Assembly (NCBI GenBank): GCA_958430865.1 | Contig: CAUDNR010000502.1 | Location: 1 to 59,902 of the forward strand | Reading direction: 5' to 3' | Origin: Entrophospora sp. SA101 | Lineage: Eukaryota > Glomeromycota > Glomeromycetes > Entrophosporales > Entrophosporaceae | Length of the DNA: 59,902 bases | Shown here: piece after piece, positions 47,195 to 56,331 of the stretch | How the letters are laid out: every line of letters begins with the position of its first letter | Numbering within the stretch: the stretch's first letter is position 1 | Notes under the pieces: model-generated | Told to the model about the DNA's origin: nothing | Seen by the model: the letters and a program-made list of their open reading frames with translations, nothing else | Database searches by the model: none | Made by a program: the position numbers and the translations under genes

Positions 47195-47359
47195 TTAGAT
47201 TCGACGGACCATGTTGTTGTTGGTGTAGTTCATTCCGAACGCTTTGTAGTTGACCTCCACATATTCGTGTTCTTCTACATGGTACACAGCCACCAAAGTC
47301 ACCGTATATGTCCCACTGGCTGACTTGATGAACATGGTTGACGAAAAGATAGATGACAT
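47195..47359 (-). CDS. Small open frame in the element core, unknown
   Basis: 54 codons from ATG 47359 to TAA 47195. It begins MSSIFSSTMFIKSASGTYTV and continues with VAVYHVEEHEYVEVNYKAFG. Base composition is clearly richer in G+C than the surrounding DNA, and the peptide has a beta-strand-like alternation. No family is recognised. It may be a captured gene fragment or a small element-borne protein. Confidence 0.3.
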   Translation of the reverse strand: MSSIFSSTMFIKSASGTYTVTLVAVYHVEEHEYVEVNYKAFGMNYTNNNMVRRI

Positions 47360-47449
47360 AGCAAATAATCAAAATTAAAGAAATACTATGCAAAAATCAA
47401 GCAAGTGAAAAAGATTCGAAAGGCGAAGTGGTTTGTTTTTTATTCATTT

Positions 47450-47662
47450 ATTTATTTATACATCCTAGATCAAAGGTCAATTTGATCGATCAGATTTTTT
47501 TTCAAGCCTACATCGCCATAGAAGGATAAGCTCTACAAATTTGATTGTTTTAAAAAAAAGATCTTTTGTTTTGATCTTTTCTTTGTGTTCATTTATTTTT
47601 ATCCCAGACTAAAGGTCAATTTGATCGATCAGATGTTTTTTTCAATCCTACATCACCATAAA
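47450..47662 (+). repeat. Imperfect tandem pair in element core
   Basis: Two related segments (47450-47520 and 47590-47662) share AAAGGTCAATTTGATCGATC, AGAT and CCTACATCRCCATA. Period about 140 bp. Confidence 0.75.
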
Positions 47663-47812
47663 AAAATTGTTAAAAAAATCAACTAAACTTTTTTTCCTTA
47701 ATTAAAAGAAAGAAAGATCCTTCGCAAAGAAGAACTCTCATGTGAATTCAAAAGCCATTTGCAAGTTTCGACTGTTAATATGACATTGTTTTTAGAAAAG
47801 GAATTTATTTGA

Positions 47813-47860
47813 TCAAACGTGTACACATTAATTATTTATTGGCACTTGATGTTGTAATAT
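47813..47860 (+). repeat. Dispersed repeat R1, fragment
   Basis: ACGTGTACACATTAATTATT then ATTGGCACTTG matches the left part of R1 at 3287-3330. Confidence 0.6.
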
Positions 47861-48338
47861 ATATATATTAATATTAAGGGTCACGCATTGCATATGACAC
47901 ATGGTGCAGCATAAAACAAGGGCTATGTGATTCGGCATATTGGACCCATGTCAACCCGACCGTTCGGAACTCTAACAGTGAGTGACCTTTTTCTAAATAC
48001 AACTCACCAGGAGACATAGAAAAAGAAAACATTACGTGCAGTAATAATTTCACAAAATCTAAAAAAAAAGATGATATGAGTTAAACTCAAAAAAACTGGC
48101 AATAAATATTTCATATCTTTTTTTTAAAAAAGTCTAATTTTATTTTTGAGATATATAATTTTTCATCACCACAAATTTTTCATTGCATGAACCCGAATAT
48201 AAAACACCCTTGGTGATGAAATCACATGATTTTGGAGAACCGATCAATTTTACAAACGTGATTGGGGTGTTACACATCAGTATAAACACAAACATAGTTG
48301 AGCACACTTATAAAAAACTATATGTAAGGATTTTTTAT

Positions 48339-48348
48339 NNNNNNNNNN
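48339..48348. other. Assembly gap (10 N)
   Basis: Ten Ns directly abut the array B' copy. The true distance is unknown and array units have probably been lost. Confidence 0.99.
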
Positions 48349-48640
48349 TAATTATTCAATAGTTTTATGTAGGAGTAATCGAAGTAAGTTAAGGACAAGA
48401 TCTATGAACAAAATATTCTAACAAACGTTTTATTAATTATTCAATAGTTTGTGTAGGAGTAATCGAAGTAAACTTTAAGGACAAGATCTATGAACAAAAT
48501 ATTCTAACGAACGTTTTACCAATCATTAAATAGTTTATGTAGGAGTAATCGAAGTAAGTTTTAAGGACAAGATCTATGAACAAAATATTTTAACAAACGT
48601 TTTATTAATTATTCAATAGTTTTATGTAGGAGTAATCGAG
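48349..48640 (-). repeat. Array B': about 85-bp units, right arm
   Basis: Three full units and part of a fourth, starting at 48349, 48434, about 48519 and 48604 and nearly identical. Read on the minus strand they match array B: ACTTACTTCGATTACTCC, CATAGATCTTGTCC, AATAATTAATAAAACGTT. Confidence 0.9.
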
Positions 48641-48893
48641 TTAGAAAGTGATTGGTAACAATAACCAATTTGATTTTTAAAATCTTTTTAAAATTAAATA
48701 CTAACCAAAATTATTAAATAAATAATGCATCTAAAAAAAATTTATTATTATTGTTTTTTTAAAAAAAGTTTAGAGCATGCATAGTTATGATGCTAACCAA
48801 AAATTGACAAAAATTAAAGTTTTTATAACACGATATTATTATTAAAGTATGCTTTTGTAATTAAAGCACAAAATTCGTCTGATAGCTTAATTG

Positions 48894-48998
48894 TAAGGTT
48901 TCTGGTCTAATGTGCCTACCTCTATATAAAAACCGTTGAAAAACCTAAATCGACAAAATAGTTTGAGCTTTGAGAAACAGTTTGGGCTAGAAACCTTA
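48894..48998. mobile_element. MITE family M3, copy 2
   Basis: TAAGGTTTCTGGTC at the left and GGGCTAGAAACCTTA at the right. The flanks CTTAATTG and CTTGATTG agree at 7 of 8 bases, as for an 8-bp duplication. It is nested inside the foldback-like structure. Confidence 0.8.
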
Positions 48999-49243
48999 CT
49001 TGATTGTCAGACCCATTTAATCATACGATTTTAATAATATTTTCAATTTAATGATTTAGTGTAACATATGCATTGCGCTGTTTAGTATCTACTACCACCA
49101 TTTAATTTATTTATTATTAGTATAATTTGCATTTGTATGATTGTAATTAAGAAAGAAATTTGATATTATACATTCCTGATGGAATTCAGAAAATTCAGAT
49201 AAAATCAGAGTGCTAATTAGTTTGCAAGTATACGAATGACTCA

Positions 49244-50465
49244 AATTTATGCACCATGAAAGGAATATTACCAATTTGTCACAATCTACTAAAAAACAAT
49301 AATTATTATCAATACTAAAATACTCAATGTCAATATTGTTGCCATCACTATCATCACCTCATTTATCATTAGTACGATACATAAGCCGACAAAATGAACT
49401 TTCGACAAAATGAACCTTAGATGAAATGAACTTTCAACGAAATTATTGTCGATGAAGTGATTGTTGACGAAATGAACTTTCGACGAAACAAACTTTCAAC
49501 GAAATGATTGTCGATGAAGTGATTGTTGATGAAGTGATTGTTGACGAAGTGATTGTCGACGAAGTAAACGGGACCGATTTAGATAGTGTATATCAATATG
49601 AATTAAATCAAACAAATCATAATTCATTGGATTAATTTATTTATACATTAGATAGTAGATATATATTGATTCGAATTTCATCGATTCATTCGGAACCTTA
49701 GATGAGCCAGTAACCTGTTGGGTTATTATTGATGAAATGAGATAATTTTAGCAAGTCTTTTGCCTAAATACACTCACTCTAATATTATCATTGATTGTTA
49801 TCTACATCCACCAATGGATTTGTTTTGTAAACAAGAAGAATACCTGCCTTGTCCAATTTATGCACCATGAAAGGAATATTACCAATTTGTCACAATCTAC
49901 TAAAAAACAATAATTATTATCAATACTAAAATACTCAATGTCAATATTGTTGCCATCACTATCATCACCTCATTTATCATTAGTACGATACATAAGCCGA
50001 CAAAATGAACTTTCGACAAAATGAACCTTAGATGAAATGAACTTTCAACGAAATTATTGTCGATGAAGTGATTGTTGACGAAATGAACTTTCGACGAAAC
50101 AAACTTTCAACGAAATGATTGTCGATGAAGTGATTGTTGATGAAGTGATTGTTGACGAAGTGATTGTCGACGAAGTAAACGGGACCGATTTAGATAGTGT
50201 ATATCAATATGAATTAAATCAAACAAATCATAATTCATTGGATTAATTTATTTATACATTAGATAGTAGATATATATTGATTCGAATTTCATCGATTCAT
50301 TCGGAACCTTAGATGAGCCAGTAACCTGTTGGGTTATTATTGATGAAATGAGATAATTTTAGCAAGTCTTTTGCCTAAATACACTCACTCTAATATTATC
50401 ATTGATTGTTATCTACATCCACCAATGGATTTGTTTTGTAAACAAGAAGAATACCTGCCTTGTCC
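49244..50465 (+). repeat. Tandem duplication of a 611-bp segment
   Basis: 49244-49854 and 49855-50465 appear identical over their whole length. The unit contains the A' array (49388-49567, again at about 49999-50178) and its flank. This is either a very recent duplication or an assembly artefact near a gap. Confidence 0.9.
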
Positions 50466-50499
50466 ATGCCTGGTAGTGTAAAGGGTCAAAGTCCTAATT

Positions 50500-50590
50500 T
50501 AATAATAATTGTCTTGACTTAACATATGACTAAATGGTTTAGTTAGTTTAGCCAAGTGCTCACTTGATTTACGCAGCCTGCCCCAACAAT
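50500..50590. repeat. Dispersed repeat R2, copy 2
   Basis: Shares TTAGTTAGTTTAGCCAA and TTACGCAGCCTGCCC with 15897-15970. Confidence 0.5.
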
Positions 50591-50852
50591 TTTTTTATTG
50601 TTGTACAGACCAAGATTGTAAAAATTGAGCTTGGACAAAAAAAAATTAACATGAGAAAAATTCAACACCAAAAAAAAATATATAATTAAGAGAGGTTTAC
50701 CAACCTTTTAATATCTGCTTGCGTCACTTTAAATATTGCCTCATAAAAATAATCAATTACTTTATTTAAAAAAATATGAAATACTATTGCCATTTTTTTA
50801 AACTTTGAAATTTTTTAACTTAAAAATTGATATGATTTTTTTAATAATTGCA

Positions 50853-50985
50853 AATCGCACATAATAAATTATATAAAAAATCATACCAGCTTGTAGCTAA
50901 ATGTTCAGAGATTATGTATGTACAATCCTATGGTTCTATATTTTCTATAACTTCGACAATTAAAAATAAAAGAAAGCCGATTATT
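50853..50985. mobile_element. Mariner-like internal fragment, left of ENT-B
   Basis: Matches 53217-53350 in direct orientation. Shared blocks: ATTATAYAAAAAATYATACC, AG, then TGTAGCWAAA, GAGATTATGTAT and TTTTCTA, and AATTAAAAATAAAAG-like sequence. No coding capacity is left. Confidence 0.55.
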
Positions 50986-51117
50986 TTTGAAAAATTTTTT
51001 TTTTAATAATTGAAATTTGTGAAATAAGCTCCTTTATTTAATAATAATAATTAAAAATTACATGCAATAAATTCAACAATACAATATAAAAGTATATATA
51101 AAATATGTAAATATATT

Positions 51118-52859
51118 TTAGTTAATGAAAGGATTACACCCACCACAACTTAAAGATCTCATAGAAAATGATAATAATGAGCCAATTGTTAAACCAAAAA
51201 CCATACAAAATGTTAAAAGTATTCCAGCTAAGCCTTTATTAACATTTTGAATTTGTGGACCTGTCATCATAATTAAAGATGCCAAATAACCATTTGAAAA
51301 TGAGAATAAAAGTATAATAAAGAAATATAAGAAATCATTTGTTATCAATAATGGAAATAATCTTTTGTCACCAATATCAGTGTTACATAATAATATTAAT
51401 GGTATGAATATGATACGTGATGTGGACATCAACATCAACAAATCTATATTTTTAATAACAAAGAATTTGATTATTGGTAAGCTTTTCCCTAACAAGTCAC
51501 CAAAATTAAACATCAGGAAGTGTAGTGGTACAAATAGATAATCCTTTTGATAACCTGATTTTTCATCATCTTTTGCTGTTGACTTGATAGAAGTTGTGAT
51601 AGATGGAAATAATGATAGTGTGATCATGAATACAAATATTATTGAATATACTAATCTAATTATTCTGATAAATGTGATGTTGAATGATTTTTTATTTAAT
51701 AAAGGCTTTTCTTCATTATCTTCTTCCTCAATTATAATATCAATGTTTTTACTTTGATGATGATACAAAAACAATGGTAATTTTGTCAATATGGCATATG
51801 AGATTAGTGAAATTATGAGAATTATAAATGCACTTAAAAAATAAATAAATGCACTATTTGATAATTCCAAATCATCATCATTGTTTGTTAATTGTTTAGG
51901 ATTCAAAACACTGACAATTTGTGAAATTGACACACCTAAACCAACCAATCCTAGTAACATTCATAATTATAATCATTATTTAAACATTTATATAATATAT
52001 AATGGTTAAATAAATAAAAATACAGTACCTTGACCACTAAAACATATATATATATATATAATATGTTTACTATTAATATTCAATTATTATAATATCATTA
52101 TTATATATTATATATAATTATTATTAATTCACCTCATAACAGCCTGAGTATATTTAGGTGAAATTTGAGCAGTAATTCCAAATATATCATTTTGTAAATA
52201 AGCAGTTGTTACACCAGATATACCAACCAAAAATATAACAAAATAAAAATATACTGTAGGTGAGACCAAATCCGTGTTTCGCGTTGATAGTGATATTAAT
52301 AAAAAACTAATCACCGAAGTTGCTAATGATGTTATTATTCTAAGTGATGTATTTGACTATATATTATTAAATATATTTTGTGTTAATATTTTATTCTTGT
52401 TATTATTAACATCATTATTATTAAGAAATTTATAACTACCCTTTTGTGAGTAAATAAAGCTAATACAAAAAAAATAAAACTAATGATCATAAAAACAAAT
52501 GAAAAATAATTTTGGAAATTATTAACATAAGGTGATCCAACAAATCTAGTATGATAATATACTGAGGCTGTAATGAATACTAAAAACAATACAATATACC
52601 AATATTAATTAATAATAAAAATAAGATTGTTATTAATATTAACACCATAATAATATATAATATTGATTTAATACCAACCATTCCACGGTAAATGCATTGC
52701 AATTCCTTGTAAAAAAAAAATACAATAAATAATATTGTAATTATCTTCAGGTGGAATAATGCTGTCTTCTTCAATAACTACTGATTCTTTGATACTTTCT
52801 ACTTGACTGTTATTACTGCTACCAGCTGTAACATTAACATTTTCATTAATTTGCGACAT
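51118..52859 (-). CDS. Equilibrative nucleoside transporter, copy B
   Basis: Five exons, 52859-52679, 52579-52440, 52356-52133, 52036-52029 and 51950-51118, give 461 aa in phase. Protein and exon plan match ENT-A, including the 8-nt micro-exon and the SGQG join; most differences are conservative. The N-terminus starts at MSQINENVNVTAGSS, which aligns inside ENT-A, so the first 50 or so residues and hydrophobic segment of copy A are absent. LPWN-V-FITASVYYHTRF and the C-terminal SLSCGGCNPFIN are intact. It is expected to transport nucleosides. Matching 3' flanks (ATTACATGCAA ... AATTCAACAAT) show that duplicated DNA extends past the stop. It is flanked by mariner-like remnants. Confidence 0.93.
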
Positions 52860-52904
52860 GATGGATGATAATGGAAAATTTTAAATTAAATTCGTTTATA
52901 CGTG

Positions 52905-53541
52905 TATACAGTAAGTAGATCAACTAATATTAATAAGTGGAACTGGTATAAATGTTAACAGCAAGCAATATCATTCACTATTTAACTGATTTTTCAAAAT
53001 GGCGGTCACAAAAGTATCACATATCTCAACAATTACACAACATAGTTGAATAAAATTGGATTCATTCGAAAGCTTTATCATTTACTTTATTAAATAATAA
53101 AAACAAACATTGCAAATTTCTGTAAAGCTAATTCATATATTTTTTTTAGAACTTTGCTAAATTTTTGTCCCTAAAATTTTAAGATGGAATTTTTTAATGA
53201 TAGCTCTGACACAAGCATATACATAATAATTATACAAAAAATTATACCAGTCTGTAGCAAAAGTTCCGGAGATTATGTATATAAAGTTTCACACTTTCAG
53301 ATTTTCTAGAATTTTGTCAATTGAAAATAAAAGGAATTTAATTATTTGAAAAAACCATTCAGATGTGTAAATTATTTAATAATTACTCTAAAGCCTACAT
53401 AACAATATACTTCAAAACTTTTCTATATTATAATCTAAGCTCTTCCAATTCTCTGGTATAATTTTTTATTACATAATTTTGGCTACTTTTTCATTAAAAC
53501 AATATTTTACAAACCGCCATTTTTTTTAAACACACTGTATA
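52905..53541. mobile_element. Decayed Tc1/mariner-like element upstream of ENT-B
   Basis: The outer bases TATACAGT and ACTGTATA are inverted. Inside, TTTTTCAAAATGGCGGT (about 52992) pairs with ACCGCCATTTTTTTTAAAC (about 53513). The right end resembles the transposon end at 25747-25771. It contains the 53217-53350 block shared with 50853-50985. No open transposase frame. Confidence 0.5.
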
Positions 53542-56331
53542 TAAGTAATCAATCTGGATTTAATGTACTTGAATAACTTTTCTTGAATGATAGCAAACTT
53601 TGGCTTGAGAACAAGTTTCGACTTGATAAACCATATCAAATAAAACCCCGTGTTATTCGCTAGTAATAGCACATTTAGTCTAATCTATTCTAATTTGCTT
53701 TATTCTTATTTTCTCCAATTATTGCGTGGGAGTTGATGGCAATAAAGACTACCGCTTATTTAGTTGATGTTATACTAACCGGGAACTTAAAATGAAAAGA
53801 AATTAACAATGATATTAAAAACCAAAGATTATTCGTTTATACCTTATGTAATATAAAATTTCCACGGAGAGTTACTATAAATTCATACAAAAAAAATCAC
53901 CAGATTAATTAAAAAAACGAAAGTATTAGTATGTAATATAATTGGCTTAGAAAGTAATACAAGAATTTTAAAGAATGTCAAGTATTTTGAAACAAGCATA
54001 TGGTGATTTGTAAGCAATTATCTTCTTGTCTATTTATTTTTTAATTCGATTTTTTCCATTACCGATCGACCGACCATTCAAAAGGGTTTGAATTTCCGTG
54101 TTAATATCAATCGGTCCTAAAAATTCCAAAGGTAAACTTTTTGATCAACATCGATTATTTTACGTTTTCTCGTCGAGTTTGAGTTAACCTTTTAGCCAAA
54201 CTTGTCGCTTTTATATACAATGCTCGTCAATTAATTTTACGAATTTATCCCTCTTTCTTAAACTTTGGTGAATCTGTAAGCACAATTTATGGTACAAATC
54301 ACAACGGATTACCATAAATAAAGGTAGTCCTTCTACAAAGCAACAAAGGCTTCTATAGAGTTTCTACTTTAATTTTCTTTGGCCGATTAAAGTCTGCCGT
54401 ACGTTTACAACACGTATATGCTTGGAGGTTAAGACAATACAATGGAAATAAGAGATATTTATAAATGGTCCACTCTCAGTAATATTGCCTTCTTCATTTA
54501 TCATGTAGCATCCTTTAAAATAAAAATAAAAAGTTGCTGTATATAAAAATGCTTTATAAACCACCATCACCATTGTTATTATCATCATCATCACCACCTC
54601 TATGGAGTTCATTGTTATCACTACTTCTACTACTATTGCTAGGGTCAGTTATTTTAAATAAGTATCCTTGGTTAAAATAACACATGTGATTGATTGATTA
54701 CCAGATGACTTATCAGATAAACATGTACCTAATGTGCTTCCATTTTGGCCTACCGTAAACATCCGTTATGTATCTGATTTCTACTTTATAATTTTTATTT
54801 ATCATTTAAAAAATGACCTATATTCAAAAGATTATTCAAATGGGAACATCTTTCATTCTAGTGATTATATAAATCATAAATCATTAATATATTACCAAGG
54901 ATTTCGGATTTTACTATTAATATTAACGATTTTATAATGTCCCATCTGTTAACTTATACAAATAAAACCATAAATATGAACCTCGTTTACATCAGATCTA
55001 CCATGGAAACCCAAGAATTTATAGTACAATCAGAAGTGTTTTGAAGAAAGAACATGGTGAAAAAATTGTCCCTTATGTCTTCACTTGAAGCTTAGAAATA
55101 TTCGCTGCCAACAGCAACACCGCCATCATCTCAAAAACAATATTGGAAAGAATTGTATCTAGTAAAGTAGATGAGAAGTTAAGAGGCAAGTTAATGAACA
55201 ATTGCTAAAACAGGCTATTCGTATCTCAATAGCGATCTAATTTGAACGATTTGATTAAAAGAGCTGAAAGGTGAACGAAAAAAATTTTTGGGAAGATATA
55301 TTAAACGGGAAGAAGGAAAAATTTTAAAGAAACTATCGAAGAAATTTTTAAAGAACCAAATGAAATAACAAGTAATTCTTTTTCTTAGAGAAAATAATTC
55401 TCATACACCCAATTGTTCAGAATTAACCAAACAACATGGTAACTTATAAATATTTTTGATGTTTTAAAAAACAATTTTTAGAAATTCTTACAATAATTTA
55501 AACAGTCTTTCTTTCACTACATGTAAATAGAAAGATCCTTGATTACTACATAGAAATATTTGTTAATAGTAATTAGTGATTCTGTAAAAAAAATTTAATT
55601 AACGCGAGTAAATGTAAATATTAACATAGTTCTTATTTTATTACTAATTTAATTTCAGCATTAATTACTGAAAACTTTTAGTCAATTTGCTTTTGGGTTC
55701 TCCGTGATTTTGCAACAAAACCAGACAAAATGAACACTTTTGTTACCAGGAGTTTCGGGGATCAAAGTTTTAATGAGGAGTGTAATGCTTATTCTAAAAA
55801 AAAATTCTTCGGTTGAGCCATGTTAGCATATTAATTCAATCTAAACGAGAAAGCAAAGAGTCGGATAAATTTTCCGTTTCAGGGATAGAAGTGGTAGAAC
55901 CCATTTCTTTATTAAAATAATTCAGCGTTTTAAATACTGGTAAATAAAGCTTCTTTCGAGACTTGATTTCTACCAATTCTTTCGATATTTTTAAAGCAAA
56001 TGATGAGAAATCCTCTTTTTTCAATAAATTCTTTGTTACGAATATTATTGTAATTTTTCTTTCCATAAACTCTGGGTTTTCGTGATTGTGCTGATTAAAA
56101 TCAATTAAATTGGTCTTTTAAATGGGCCAGTTCTTGGTTGTATTCTTCCCGACTAGTAGGTTAACTTATGGACATTCTCTCCTTTTTTTACTATTTGCTA
56201 CATCCCTTTGTTGTTTTTTCTTTTTCAAGGGATCGTGCGTGATGAAAAACTTTTATTTTTAATAAATAAAATTTAAATAAAATATTACAGAAATTGGAAA
56301 TTTTAAAGAATTTTTGGAGGTCAGATTTCAG
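53542..56331. other. Long gene-poor interval
   Basis: It includes a dispersed repeat at 54217-54310 (matches about 13330-13430). A minus open frame at 56066-55836 (76 codons from ATG, Lys-rich, ends SDSLLSRLD) has no recognised domain and is not called as a gene. Sequence at about 54960-55400 looks like badly broken coding DNA. No RNA gene was seen. Confidence 0.5.

Larger units (their letters stand above)
45789..49572. mobile_element. Foldback-like structure with arrays as inverted arms
   Basis: Two unrelated tandem arrays occur in order A-B on the left (45805-46020, 46577-47090) and in inverted order B'-A' on the right (48349-48640, 49388-49567). The outermost bases also match as inverted repeats: GGTCTGATTAATTTCGTCGA on the left against the reverse complement of TCGACGAAGTAAACGGGACC on the right. 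The core holds a small open frame, a tandem pair and a copy of repeat R1. Drosophila FB elements have inverted arms made of tandem repeats, so a foldback-type transposon is the best model. A gap and a nested MITE lie inside. Borders and mobility are inferred. Confidence 0.5.

Noticed and set aside
48349..48640. Regular direct repeats resembling a CRISPR array
   Set aside because: Whole 85-bp units are near identical with no unique spacers, and the DNA is eukaryotic.
55836..56066. 76-codon minus-strand frame with ATG
   Set aside because: No domain, no conserved neighbours and no splice partners; length is within what AT-rich DNA can give by chance.
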